From Hyalella azteca (Eukaryota > Arthropoda > Malacostraca > Amphipoda > Hyalellidae), in assembly GCF_000764305.2 (NCBI RefSeq), contig NW_025936349.1:124001-188000 (forward strand): a DNA stretch of 64,000 bases. The letters are read 5' to 3'. Within the stretch, counting starts at the first letter, position 1. Every line of letters begins with the position of its first letter. The notes under the pieces were generated by a model. The model ran no database searches and was not told where the DNA came from. It was given only the letters and a program-made list of their open reading frames with translations. Made by a program: the position numbers and the translations under genes. Positions 42,828 to 55,779 of the stretch are shown here, piece by piece.

Positions 42828-45265
42828 ACCTTCTGAGATACATCAAAATCAGCTATTAATCTAATGACAGATAGAAGATGCAGTATTGATATCGTGACTA
42901 TTAAATATCTAAATTTTGTACCTGAAACAATCTAATGAAAACAGAACTTCGATTTCCCCCTCAGCACTACTTCCTTGTCTGTTATGTAGACAAGAGGGCG
43001 GTAATGTCGCATCTCGCGGCGCCGAAATTGTCAGCATTTTTGTTTGGATGAAAGCCGTGCTTGCTGTGCAGTACATAGCCTTTGTCGAGCGAGAAAGAAT
43101 CCACTAGCAGCATTTTTCCTCCTGTGTGTCTTGTATTTTTACATCAACGTACGCTGCCTCGACGTTTCCCACAAAGAGAAAGGCCTCCTAAGTGACTTCT
43201 ATGTTGAGTTAATAATTAGGATTGATAATTCTTTACAGGGCTCAGATAAAGTTGTCATTCGATGCAGTGAGTTTTTATCTCGTATTTTTTGAGGGGTTGA
43301 GTAAAAGAAATGTCATCCCGCCCAGAGTTCCAAAATATTATAATAATTGTTCGTAACGCTAAAATATAATTCTCTTTCCCATAATTGTAAATATACAACA
43401 CTTGTTTGGTGGTTCTAACTATAAACGCAAATCACTGGGCAATAAATAAATGAGCAACTTTCTTCCTTTGGCAAAGAATATCAAGCGTTGATCACACTGG
43501 GCTGAAAAAAATCGATTAAAAACTGGACGACCGCAAGTTCTTCTTATTCTTACTTTCCTTGATCATCGTCGCGAAGAAGGTAAATGTTTCCCTTGTAAAA
43601 TTTCTCAAAACTTGCTCATGTCTCTACAAGCTCTTGACTCGAGGACCGCTATAATTGAGTTAATAAAGATGCAAAACAAAAGCCAGCCATCGATTGGCAA
43701 GCTGACAGGACAATTTTGCTTTTACTGTAGGAAGCAAATATTGTCCTTATGATCCCGCCTAGACTGAGGCGAATCTGCAAAGAAAAACATCAAACGCCTG
43801 AGCGTATATTCGGAGAGAAGTTTAAAGCGCGTGTCACATTGTAAAGATAACTTCCCGGCAGAAAATAAGCACGGAGTCAAGTGATAAACTCTATATCTTT
43901 TTCAGGATCATACAAGACCTTGCTTTTCAAACTTTCGAAACACATTGTCTACTAATAGAAATACAATTAACTTATTGCTTCAAACTTTCAATGCCATAAA
44001 TGAAAATCAAATTAATATATTTTAATCAAAAGTGTGTCTATATATTCATAAAAAATCATACCACAAGCGGTTACACAAGTTTTTTTAACACACGATGGCT
44101 GTCTCCACGCTTTAGTTAATGCGATCACATTCCTGTTAGCATGCTTGATACTCAGAAATTACTTTTTTAAACTTCAAGCGAGGCTAAATTTAGCTGGATA
44201 TTTAAATCTTGTAATTGGTTGAAGCTTGATATCTCTTGACATGCCTTGGTGTTATGTGGAAGAGGTTTTTTCTTTCCGGTGAAAATAAAAATTTCTGCGT
44301 CAAGCGCCTGCAGTGACCTGATATAAGTTTTTGCTTATATATAGGATGCTATACCGACACGCCACAACTACATTTCACTTTGTTTAGCTCGTAAATGTAG
44401 GCTGAATTTCAAATACACCATCAAAATATATTTCGTACTGCACAAATCATATAGTGTAACGAAGGCAATGGGTTTCTCATGAAATTCCATGCATGAACTT
44501 AGAGGTGCTTGAGGCTGCAGTCTATATAGTGTCATCCAACGCTAACGCTCAAGCAGATCAAAGACATTAAAAAGCGTGGGAAATTATTTCCACAGTGCAA
44601 TTTATACGTATAAAGATTCACGGCTCGTAATAAGCTTAAGGCACTTCAACACGAATATGTACAGCAACTCCAAAATTGTTAAAACTTTATTAAATTGTCC
44701 CAACCATTATCTATATACTTGCTATCATCTTTTTTCAATTGTACAAAAAATATAAACGTTCCTACTTACAACAAATAGTCTGGAATTGAAGAAGACATAT
44801 GTGACCTGATAAGAATTGACCAGAACTCCAATGCTTCCTTGTATAGGCATTACCTATGCATTTTTAAACGAATATCGGCCTAGACATGGCCACTCTTCAT
44901 CAAGTATTCCGCCGAGCTTCAGATAAAAATTCCTGCGAACAAGAGCACAAAGGGAACTTCCTCGGCGTGTTCTTTCATTAGAAAAGTTAAAAATCCTCTG
45001 AAAATATACTTAATTACATTGCTCTTCGCCCAAAGAAGCGATCGTTGCACGTTGTTTGAAGCAGAAGCGGTGCGCGAGTGGAATATCTCACAGTATGTCT
45101 GGCTGCAGTGAAGAGACTTTTAAGAACCTCCGCAAATTATTTCAGCACCGAACACGAATATTCAATTACTGATGTCTTTATATAAACGCATATTGTACTT
45201 AAATACATTTCTTGTGTTATAGGCTACAGATTTTGTTTAGGAGAAAGTTCTATACAGTCTTCAGA
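42828..45265. other. Non-coding stretch
   Basis: No exon, array or element recognised. The frames at 42916-43292 have no motif. Confidence 0.5.
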
Positions 45266-45269
45266 TTAA

Positions 45270-45901
45270 GGGGACCGACCTAGCAAAACGAAAACTTCTA
45301 CAGTTATTATCCGATTGTCATGAAACTTAACATACATACGTAAAAGGTAAAAATAAAAACATTTTGCTCCTATGTATTTTTCGAAAAAATTGATAGAAAA
45401 CGTGAAATTCATAGAAAACGGCTAAAAAGGGGTACTTCAGAAAATCTATCTCCTCCCACAAATATCATCCTACAACATCGAGAATGCCAGATACACCAAG
45501 ATATGTGGTCTTGCCGCTGTATTTTTCTCTAGTCTATTTACTGAAGGAACTCCACCCCCCGCCCCCAAATAAAGGCGGGCCATCTGCGTCAATATAGCCG
45601 TACATAGATGGCAGTAGTATCGTTGGAAAGCTCAGAATGTCAGCTTTAAGATGAGACTAAGCATGTAACTGCAGCACAACTCAAGTAGAAACTATATTCA
45701 AAGATTTCAGCAGCTAATTACTTTATATCTAATTTGTTGAAGAACTCTCTCACCCGCTTCCCTTTAAAGAGACGTCATGAACGTAAATATTCACGTAGAG
45801 AGATGGCAGTGGTACCATTGGAAAGAGCAGAATTCCAGCTTTCAGATGAGCACAAAAACCAAAAAACGCCAAAATTGACAATTTTAGCTAGGTCGGTCCC
45901 C
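45270..45901. mobile_element. piggyBac-like MITE (632 bp), TTAA-flanked
   Basis: Ends GGGGACCGACCTAGC and GCTAGGTCGGTCCCC are perfect 15-base inverted repeats, and TTAA lies on both sides (45266-45269, 45902-45905), the piggyBac target duplication. Inside, two imperfect direct repeats of about 80 bases (about 45585-45665 and 45775-45855) contain AGATGGCAGT and ATTGGAAAG variants. No transposase; the 65-codon frame at 45734 has no motif. Confidence 0.9.
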
Positions 45902-46372
45902 TTAATCTATAGTAACTGGAGTGTAAAATGACTCAATCATTAGATTCATTTTGGATAAATTGTTTTGAAATTTTCTTTCCATCTTGACGACAATGCGTAT
46001 CAAAAAAATTGCGCTGTGTTCGTTTTTGTTGTCGAGAAATCGTCATGCTTGAAATCTCGTGCAATATTCATCGATGTAATAATCATGTAATAAACAACAA
46101 CAATAAATAATAAACTAACACCTCCGTTATGCGTCTGAAAGTCAATTAAATAGCCCGCGCAGTGAGAATCGCACTCAAGTAGTGCGTTAAAATTGTTTCC
46201 GATGTTGATGAGATATGTAAAGTTGCATGTGTGATTTGTAAAGTATATTTTATTTAATTCTATATGGGCTCATATATAAAGAAACGAATCAATTAAGGAT
46301 TCCTTATTTACTTACTGAAAAATTAAATATTTTATTTCTATATGCAAAACTAATGTTCGCAGAGAGAGAGAG

Positions 46373-46540
46373 TGGAGGTCTAGAAGCTATTTCAAACTAT
46401 CGTCAGTCTTGAAAAGATCCGGTCAAAGGACATGTTTTTAGATCATCTGTGAACAAGTCACGAAAAGTACAGGAATCGGCGGCAGGCCACATCAGGCCTA
46501 CTCTTTAGCGACGACATCACTATGTTATGTTATATTAATA
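46373..46540 (+). mobile_element. 5'-truncated CR1-like LINE copy
   Basis: Matches the last codons and 3' UTR of the LINE (42656-42820), from GGTCTAGAAGCTATTTCAAA to CATCACTATGTTATG, with AATCGGCGGCAGGCC as a variant of the tail core. Confidence 0.85.
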
Positions 46541-46619
46541 TCATGCCATTATTTTAGAACAATGCAATGATCAAGATTTTTGGATCTAGTTTGATTATAA
46601 TTTTCGACTTACATCGAAT

Positions 46620-46772
46620 TATAATAATAATAGTGGTGTCAGCGATTATTAGAACATAGGACTGTCGCCGATTCTTAACATCGCATAACATCCACAGCTT
46701 GTTGCGGTCTCGAACTCGCAACTCGCTTATTCAAATTCTGCTGTGCTTAACCGCCCGGCCTTCTTGCCGTTT
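46620..46772 (-). mobile_element. 5'-truncated SINE copy
   Basis: On the minus strand it matches the SINE body from CCGGGCGGTTAAGCACAGCA to AGAATCGGCGACAGTCC and the ATT tail. The tRNA-like head with A and B boxes is missing; it sits 80 bases from a LINE tail. Confidence 0.85.
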
Positions 46773-49700
46773 GAGCGACATTGCTGCGTACAAAAGGACT
46801 GAACTTTGGTCCTTCACAAATTAATTGAAGCTCAAGGTAATTCCTAGCATAATTAAGCAGTGAATGATTATATAACTACCAAATATTTCATGTTTTCCGA
46901 AGGTTATTAATAAGTCCTTTGCAAGTATATACATGCGTCGAAATTTTGCCTGAGCCTAAGGAAAATAGCCTACGACTATTTTTCGAATTAATATTAATGA
47001 ATATTTTATGATTTAACTGTTATCATGGAAATTAGTTCGAATTTACAATAGAGATATTAAAATCATCAATCAAATTAATTTTATTCAATTGGAATAAACA
47101 AAACTTATAAATCAATTGGGAAATAACCAGTTTTAAAGTTAATCATGATACAATTTACACCTACACGTGAAGGCACTCAATGCTGCGTCTCCTAAATGAA
47201 GTTCCGGTTTGTTTTTCAAATCAAGAACTCGTGTCTAAATTTGTTTCCATCCTACCTTGATTCAGAAGAGTCGAACATGAGCACGAACCTGGCGTTAGTC
47301 TAGAGCTTATATGCTAATGGCAGAGCCACTTGTTCGCATCACTTCAAATTGACTTGTGCTCCACTATAATCAACCTGCTTCGAGCTGCCTTCAATACTAA
47401 TATAATTCTGCCCGATCAAAATTTACTAATGAGTTGTCAACGCTTCTTTTTTCGATGGCAAATTTTCGAATCTCACTAAATTTTAGGTGTGATGTTACGG
47501 GAATGATTTTTATGATTCATCTCTAATGATGTGAATGTTCCAAATTTCTAATTTGGAATTACCTGCGATAATAGCCGTAATGAACACAGTAGTGTGAATC
47601 AAATTCTTTCTACTTTCCGTTGCTACATTTGAAGCTTCCTTTAACGAGTATTCCAATTTTCCCTTAAAACCTACTTACCGTGACATATGGAGTAAATTCT
47701 CACGTAAGTCATCATCCTCCAAGATTTGTGTTGACCCACTAACCTTCGATGGACTGTTAGAGAGGGTAAATGAATGCATTGAAATTTATTATTTCCTTCT
47801 AAGGTACATGGAAAAGTTTTCTTTAGATCGGGAACAACTTATTGGAGAAGCGCTATTGTTTATTTTCCAGGAAATTTAACATAATCTGGATATGTTCTCA
47901 CTGTCCCAGAAAAAATTTCGATTACCTGCATCATACGGCAGCAAGTATGTCACTATGTGGACAACATAACCCATTTAGTGTTCTTAGTGGGCGATATTAT
48001 TCTTCGTGATAGCAGTCGAATAGTGAATAATCTTCTAATTTCCAAATAAAAGCGTGAACCCAAAAATAAACATCCAAAGTATGCGGTCGTCGAGCCCGGG
48101 TCTTTGTCTGAGGCGGTGAGGCGCTACAATAAATAGCTGAGCAGCCTAGGGATTTGTCGGCCTTCACTAAAGCGCAGGGGACGATACGAAACACAGCAGG
48201 AAATAACCGCGTGACCTTTCTGAAATATTTCTTCCTCTTGCTACAAATCTGCCAGCACGACCTGTAAGATTGGGCTTTATCAGATCACGTCCGAGAAATG
48301 ATTACGAGTGGACCTTGTTTATACTGAGTTCGGCTTGTTAACGTCGTCGAGTGTTGAAGTCTTTTAGAGGAGAACTACACTTCAATATTTTAACGTTAAA
48401 TAGAAATAAAACTTATCTGAAAACACATTTACATAAATTTATCTGCATCATACAAATATTTTGTTTATATAGTACTCATATTAAATTTAGGTAAGGTGAT
48501 GGAAACTTAGAACAAAAATTGTATCTTAATATAATTCATTTTTTAGTTGTTCGATGGCTCATTTCTAGACGTTCTTCGCCAATTCATATGAGCGTGGTAG
48601 CATTTCAAATTCTAAATAATGGTCAGCATACAATTTACCTGTTCACGCCAGTCTTAATTTAACAGTCCAGTAAAGATTTATGAATTTCACAAAAAATTAA
48701 TCATGTTGCACATTATTAGATTGAACAATTGAACAAGCTACCAGTATTTTTTCAGTATCAGTATTTTTTCAGGCGATCGATTATTCGCACAAGCGCTAAA
48801 GTTAGACGCATTTAGAAACTAAGTAACAAATTGATGCCTAGAATTGATTGAAAAATAATCTCAAGCGATCTTTATCTATCACAGCATCTTTGCACCAGTC
48901 CACTCAACACTGCATTTAGCGTGGCTTCTCTCTCTCTACCTCTTCATCAGAAATGAACCAATATATTTAAGACTATATTATAATATAATAATTTCCAGTT
49001 GCACTGCCAGAAAATACAGTAGCTTCTAAAGCCGTGCCTCAATGACCAGCGAGGAAGTCTGCGACGCATCCTGGAGATCGCAGGCCAATCTCGGAGCTGT
49101 TTGATCACGGTCTCTTGTTTAGAAGTTCTTCTTGCCACAAAGTTGTAGGAACAAATCTCAACTTTGATGTTTGGGTATAGAGGGCTTGAGCTCCAGGCAA
49201 TGAAGTCCACCTCTCCTCGACTTGAAGTTACTTTTAAAAAATTTATCAGGAATGCTTCAAACAAGAGCGGTGTGTGGGATGCAAGTGGCCTTGAAGCAGT
49301 CCAACGCAGTGCTTTTGACATCCGAGGACAGGGTGGGCTGAGAAAAAGAAGTTGGGGCTGCGGTTGTTTAATTTTAGGACATTTTTGGCCCTAGGAATGG
49401 TAAGAGGTCAGTCTAAGGGCGAAGATTAGGAGATGCAGTTACTTCATTTGAGGACATTTCTTGTTATAGAAATGTTAATTATGGGTTCAGGTTATGGGCG
49501 AAGATTAGGGGATGCATTTGATAAATCCATTATTTGCAAATAAGATGTGAGTACAGATGTAATAAAAAACTGGGCTTAAAATATATGAATCTGCGGTATG
49601 AAAAATTAAAATTTGAGCCTGACTTTTTGAATATGAATTGAAATTTGACGACTAAAAAAATTTCTGAAAAACAACCAATGAAAATTGACAGCCGAGTAAC

Positions 49701-49814
49701 TGGAAGCCACCTTCAGTGAAAATTCAGTGAAACAGAAAATGTAATCGAGATCAATCGTTGGACTTCATTTATTTATAGGCTCATGTTCATAAATTGATCA
49801 ACACTCAGCACTTC
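46773..49814. other. Non-coding stretch
   Basis: No supported exon on either strand. The frames at 47997-48194 and 48947-49394 have no recognised motif; those at 48947-49321 and 49164-49394 overlap on opposite strands. Confidence 0.5.
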
Positions 49815-49816
49815 TA

Positions 49817-50028
49817 CACTGTTAGAAAAAACGGTGAAAAAACGGTCCCACTGGCGTTCTAGTGGCCGGTCGCCCCGTGAAAATTAACTGTTTCGTCATT
49901 TTTATCAGATGTTTTACGGATTTCTAGTGTTACATTAGAATAAAAACGGCGACACAGTGTTTCTTTTCACGTACCAACCGGCCACTGAAACGCCGGTAAT
50001 ACCGTTAACGGTAACTTTTCTAACAGTG
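49817..50028. mobile_element. TA-flanked MITE (212 bp)
   Basis: Ends CACTGTTAGAAAA and TTTTCTAACAGTG are 13-base inverted repeats with TA on both sides. Inside, ACGGT and GGCCGGT/ACCGGCC words are placed symmetrically, extending the dyad. No frame. Superfamily not determined. Confidence 0.85.
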
Positions 50029-50030
50029 TA

Positions 50031-51799
50031 CCAACCGTGCAAAGCCCATCAATTTGCCAAAATTTGAAGTTAATCTGAAACCTTAAACCCAGTCAACAGT
50101 GTCAATTATGTTTTACAAGATAACTGTACCATTATTTGATTTCATATTACTGCGATAATTATTGATTGTTTTGAGTTTGAAGGTACTACTGAGTTTTTTT
50201 AACATAACCACTGCTAGGGTTCTAAAATAACGTTCAACGTTCCCAGCTTTATGAGTGACAAATAAATGTTTTCAGGTTAAGATACAATATAATTTAAATA
50301 ATAAAAGTGTTCGGACACTCCACAGTCTTCACCTTCGTTTCGTTTCCTTATCGAGTAATGCATTAGATTTTAGTAGAATGAAGCCTTCAAACCGAGAAGC
50401 AAGATGCAAATGGAATTCAATACCAGCTAAAATTAGGCAAATCGCCTGTCAGGCTCATTAGATTCTTCTGCTGGGCAAACAAAGGATAGAGACGCACGCT
50501 TTTTTGAAGCCTTGCGTCCCTGTGCTACTTGAAACGATCCCATCGGCTTGAACTGTGTGCCAAGTCGAATTATGTTCCTGAAATTTTAAAACCACGGCTG
50601 CCATTGTCTGATGATCTGTTTGAACAGGTATTCTTTTTCGGAAAAGATGAGTTGCTTGATGATGTTTTAACAGAGATTCCCTTGTGTGAGAAGAAGGTTC
50701 TTTAGGGATGTTTAAATTCTAGTTTTTTTTATAAAAAGTGAATATTTTAGGACAAGTCTGAACAGAGATTCAGACGAGAACACAAGAGTTATTTGATGAC
50801 ACGTTTTGGTTCAAAATCCAACTGAAAATTGTGCGTGAAGGAATGGCATCTTTTTTTAAAACTAAACACTGGAGGTGTAGAGCGCCCCGGGCATTTAATT
50901 AATCAGACAGCTAGAGATTGCTGAGACTGCTTTCAAATTTATTTGGATGATTAAGAATGTCTTTTATGGGAGTTAAAATGCAGATGCCTAAATATTCTAC
51001 TGCTTGACAATTGATATTTTTCATAACATGTGACAGTAATTATTTCGCAATTCATCGTGAGAGAGCATTGTTACACCTGAAATAAATTTGTTGGTAACAG
51101 ATAGATTGCACCTGAATTGTTTAGAAAAATAATTTGACAGTTTACTTAATTTTTTTTCGGTGGATCCGCACACCACTATTTCATTATCATATACCTCCAG
51201 AGTTACCGCAATTAGCTGGGATAGCATCAGCCCGTTTTGGGGGTTTAAAGATCAAAAGAACCGAAAATGTATTTTACCTCGTGCCCACAGAGCGGCGAGC
51301 AGGAGGATTCAATGGCCAGTTGACAGCTTCCTGAGTCCGATAAAGTTTTAAGAGCTAGCCATTTTTGATGATCAAGTTGATTAGTTAGAGAATTAATGGC
51401 GGAAGCTGGTACAGAGCCCAATACAAGTTTATAAAGCCGTACTGTAGTTCAGAATCTCTTGTGTAACTTATCGCGAGCCGTACCACCAGTTTTGTCCAGC
51501 TGACTTCGAATTCAGGGAAAAACTTGTGCAGAAGTAATATTTTTTCCGCTTCCTTTTGCTGTCCCCTCGAATCTGGTAAGTGCTTTGAGGAACAAACAAA
51601 ATCTTGTCGTGGAGGCTATTAGCAGTGTAGGATCTCATTTCCAAACTCTTAATTTTTTACAGAACGAGAAATAAATACGAGCGAAGATAAAGTAAAAAAG
51701 GAGTCTTCGTTGCAACAACTCGAAGTTTAAAATGCTGCCAAAAGAACAAACAATGCATCTTCGGGGCCTGTTAACGATGCGTTTGAGAAAGGTCAAGTT
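50031..51799. other. Stretch with unexplained open frames
   Basis: At about 50557-50705 a plus frame reads SNYVPEILKPRLPLSDDLFE then QVFFFGKDELLDDVLTEIPL and stops; the composition looks protein-like but I do not recognise it and the splice sites are unclear (GAACAG|GTATTC lies inside). It may be a decayed gene or element. Frames at 51021-51351 are unsupported. Confidence 0.3.
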
Positions 51800-51804
51800 T
51801 CGTG

Positions 51805-53890
51805 TACCTTAGGGTTTTTGCAACTCAATGGGTTGTTTTTCCGAAACTGTGTTTTTGGGCAAAATTATGCTTCCTAGTTAAAAATCGCTATCTATTCACG
51901 AATGGAAATTATTGTGAATATGTAATTGCAAAAAGCTCACGCTCTGGTAAAAATTTCCGAGTTGAAGTCTACTTCTTCAAAAGGAAAAAAATGGAAATGT
52001 GTTTTTAGATGATTGAACTCTAACCGATATCTACAGCAATTCAGCTTAGATCTCCGCCAAACTCTAGAAATACTTACATTTCATACCTCCACCGAGGCTG
52101 TAATAATTTAAAGTTTGAGAAATCAGTCGTTTCAAAATTTAATAATTTGAGTGCAAGCCCCTAAAAAACCAACGTCTATTTTCGTTAAAGACCAAATGTT
52201 GACCAAAGAGCAAACATAGAGAAGCGGATTTCCATGCTCCCCGAGTTCTAGGCGTTCCCTGTTTCAGAATCGCCCCGGCTCTAAATTTTGGGCTGTATAG
52301 TCTACAACAAGCGTGAGGAGTAATGAAATGACAGGATCAAAGTCCATAGACTTTCATTGTAGAACCTCCTCGTATTTTAGCTCATGAAACACACTGAGAT
52401 CTCAACTTAGACTAACTTCACAAAATTAAAAAATGGAGGTAAATATAAAGTTCATTCAAACTTCTAGAGTATTTATTATTTTTGAACATACTGTGAACTT
52501 ATAAATTTTTTCGGGTATATTTTGATAACCTAATGGGTTGCTTTTGCGAAAACGTGGGTGTTGTCAATTTCGCGTGTTTTCTCTTCATAGTTGAAAAGAG
52601 CTAGAAATACTAGGTAAAAAATTATTGTGCATGGGCGGCAATAAATGGCTCACGCTCAGGTAAAAAATTCAAAGTTCTACGTCAATTTCAACGAAAGTTA
52701 TGAGAGAAAAACTTATTTTTTAGGAGATTGAATCCAATATCTACTGCAAATGAACTTGGATTTTCATTAAACTAGAGAAATAAGTAAGTCTTACACCTGT
52801 GCAGTGATGATCTAGGTGTCAGCTAGGTATGTGTGTTAAGTCGTTCGAGATAAATGCAATAAACCAAGAACAGACGCAAACGTACTTGGGTCTTCACCAA
52901 ATTACAGAAACATGTGAATTTTACTACGGCGCAGTAACAGTAAAAATTTTAGGTATGCGGGTTGAGTCGTTCAAGAAAAATGCAATCAGCTGAAAACTGA
53001 ATCAAACAAACTTGGATCTCCTCCAGACTGCAGGAAAATTTGAATTTCACTACTGAGCAGTGGGTGTTTTAATTTCATGTTTGTTGGATTAGTCGTATTA
53101 TAAATTAGGTAATTAACCGATTCCCGTAAACGAGCTTGGATCGAGAAATGGATCACCAAACTCGAGAAAAATGTAAATTTCACACCAGCGCAGTGGTTGT
53201 AATAATTTAAATTTTACGAAATCGGTCATTTCAAAATTATGTAATCATGGAGCAAGCCCCTAAAAACAACAATGGCGATTCTTTAGAATAACCCACCCAT
53301 TTTATAGTTTTCTAAATGTTACAGGGTCCTCTAAGTTGCCATATCAAAATGACATGAAATAGAAAAAAAGTGCCCACATGATATCTACTTCACAACAAAG
53401 TCTGTTTATCGATTTCCACAATTCCGTCTAATTTGTTTTCATTTTTTTTACATCATAGCTGAAGAAATGAACTCCATAGAAGTTTTTCGCAACACTTTAT
53501 CAAACATTTTCAACTTTGGTTTCAATTTAAGAGTCTTCCTGTTTTTTTTTTTTATCAGAGTGGAGTATAAAGAAAACATTACTAAAAAAAAACTTTTTTT
53601 CCATGATATTTACGTAAACTTTGCTTTTTAACACTATAATAACTTTGCTGATGATGTTATTGTGGGCGCGCAGTCTAGAATTTACTTCGTAATATGAGAG
53701 GTGTGGTCATATAAAATAATATACTGTATAGTGGTACGGATAGATAAAATAATATATAGGAGTATGGAGCAATGAAATGATGGAGCTAAGTCACTAGACT
53801 TTTATATTGTAAGCTATTGCTATTTTGGCTTCTCTTAAACACCCTGGGATATTAACATAGACTATTATAACAAAAAATGGAAAAAATGAG
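51805..53890. repeat. Diverged direct duplication with a 124-130-bp tandem inside
   Basis: Segments 51805-52170 and about 52515-52760 share TGGGTTG-x-TTTTCCGAAA, AGCTCACGCTCTGGTAAAAA and GATTGAA-x-TC-AATATCTAC words. In the second half the unit marked by AAACTTGGATCT recurs four times (around 52754, 52884, 53010, 53134). Segments 52310-52440 and 53755-53885 are also related (GGAGTAATGAAATGA ... AAATGG). Together they look like two copies of one old repeat, the second expanded. Confidence 0.65.
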
Positions 53891-53959
53891 TAAATTCAAA
53901 TAAACCCTCAATGTATGTAATATTAATAAACATGTATTCACTCATACAAATTCCTATAT

Positions 53960-54185
53960 AAAATAACATAATATAGTATTGCCGGTGGCCGAAGCTTGTA
54001 ATATTCGTGACATGTTCCCAGTAGATCTAAAACCTGACCTTGGTTTGAAACAGCTACTGGACTTCTAAGGGTGCTAGGCATTTCAAGTCTGAACTTATGA
54101 CTTGAAATGTGACGTCCTCATAGCATTTTCTAGTGTGTTTTTGAACGCGTTCACAACTGGAGTGCCAACGATGTAATCAACGATA
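53960..54185 (-). mobile_element. Diverged CR1-like LINE 3' end
   Basis: On the minus strand ATCGTTGGCACTCCAGTTGT and GAACGCGTTCAAAAACA match the last RT codons of the LINE at 42550-42600, followed by CTTGAAATGCCTAGCACC and a TATGTTAT tail. Much more diverged than the other copies, so older or a related family. Confidence 0.75.
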
Positions 54186-54189
54186 GAAA

Positions 54190-55100
54190 TATAAGCCTAA
54201 TTAATGTTTTGCATATGAAACTTTAAAAGGGCCACTGAATTTCACATGATTACAAAGTAGGCAGCAGCCACAAAATAAGTTCAGAAAAAAGCATATTAGT
54301 CGATTTTTTACCTAGACACTCCCCCTGAGGGTTTTTAACATGGTGGCTCCTTAACCCTATCGACCAATTGTTCAATGATAAATGACTCTATAGAGACTGG
54401 GTAAGAGATTTTAATGCATTAATTAAGCGGCCTAATTACCTTGTGCAATAATTACAGGGGTAGATAACTCTGCATGACATGTTCATGTCAGGTACCAGAT
54501 GAAGTTGATAACCATGAGTTATTAAATATAGATGGAAGACACTTTCAGATCTCGTGAAAGAAACAGGCGATATGTATGGGGATTACCGAAACTGCAATGA
54601 AATTACTTCCTGCCGGAATATAGTCATCACCATTGTCACTATTTACACTTATTATCTAAATTTTTATTCATATGGTCGAGATGCTTTCAAGATGTTTTAT
54701 AATATAGTTGGGAACGCTGCAGTCTGCATGGCTCACTCTGGCATACTTTTTCGACTCCTTTATAATTTTGTAAACAAACTTAATTCACCGTCGAATAAAA
54801 TAAACTGATTGTAAATGTTACATCGATCGAATGAAGAATGGACAACTAATAAAACTTATGTATATTTTTAAGAAAGCTTGCATAATTTTTCGTTAAACAG
54901 TCTTAGCGTTACACGTTTGCTGGATGGTGAATGTTTTTTTCTAATGAAAATGGTCTGTATACAAAACCATGAAAATTTAGTAAAAAAGATTTTTAATTTC
55001 TATTTTGAAGTTTGTCCTCTTATCGTTCTTAAACTGTGTAAAAGTGAATAGTTTACCTACTGATCACTTTATTCTGTCTTCTCAACTGATTGGGATTAAA
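54190..55100. other. Non-coding stretch
   Basis: No exon or repeat recognised; the 84-codon frame at 54554-54808 has no motif. Confidence 0.5.
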
Positions 55101-55105
55101 AAAAA

Positions 55106-55278
55106 TATAACTCAGTAGGTACTCACTGCAGTGAGTGACAGAGAGCGCATTTTCTTGTCAACGAAAACTTGAGGTCACGGACGGACAGACAGACGGACGG
55201 ACAGACGGACAGACAGACAGACGGACATGGCGAGCACAATAGTGCATTTTTTTCAGAAATGAGAAAATGCGCTAAAAA
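55106..55278. mobile_element. Short inverted-repeat element with GGACAGAC core (copy 2)
   Basis: Same element as 3775-3926: TAACTCAGTA, ACTCACTGCAGTGA, AGCGCATTTTCT, a longer (GGACAGAC/GGACGGAC)n core, and GAGAAAATGCGCT at 55261-55273. The core length differs between the copies, as expected for a microsatellite. Confidence 0.8.
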
Positions 55279-55432
55279 GATTCTCCTGTTGATCTGTCAT
55301 CCTGATTTCATTTTTAAAAACAAACACAATAATTGGTCTTCAAATTGATAATTCAGCATCCGCATACGTTTTATTTGTCATAATTCATATCTCCTCCACT
55401 TCCTATGCCGTGCAGAAATGCATTTTCCGCCA

Positions 55433-55462
55433 CTTGCTACGTATTTATAAATACGTAGCAAG
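55433..55462. repeat. 30-bp perfect palindrome
   Basis: CTTGCTACGTATTTA is followed directly by its complement TAAATACGTAGCAAG, with no spacer. Confidence 0.97.
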
Positions 55463-55609
55463 ATAACAATTAAAGATAATATTTCAGTATCAGTGCGAAT
55501 TCTTATAACACAAGACAAGAACAAATAAAAGCTACAGCTAATTAAGAAGTTTTTAGCCTCACCGATGCAAGGTTACGACGCATTGCGCGTAGATTGCGTT
55601 TAGTTGCGA

Positions 55610-55778
55610 CAGATGCTGCAAGCGTCAGCAGTGCTGACAGATGCTGCAAGCGTCAGCAGTGCTGACAGATGCTGCAAGCGTCAGCAGTGCTGACAGATGC
55701 TGCAAGCGTCAACAGTGCTGACAGATGCTGCAAGCATCAGCAGTGCTGACAGATGCTGCAAGCGTCAGCAGTGCTGAG
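55610..55778. repeat. 28-bp minisatellite, 6 copies
   Basis: The unit AGATGCTGCAAGCGTCAGCA plus GTGCTGAC repeats six times with single changes. A partial copy (GATGCTGCAGGCGTCAGCGG) recurs at 55861. Confidence 0.95.
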
Positions 55779-55779
55779 G

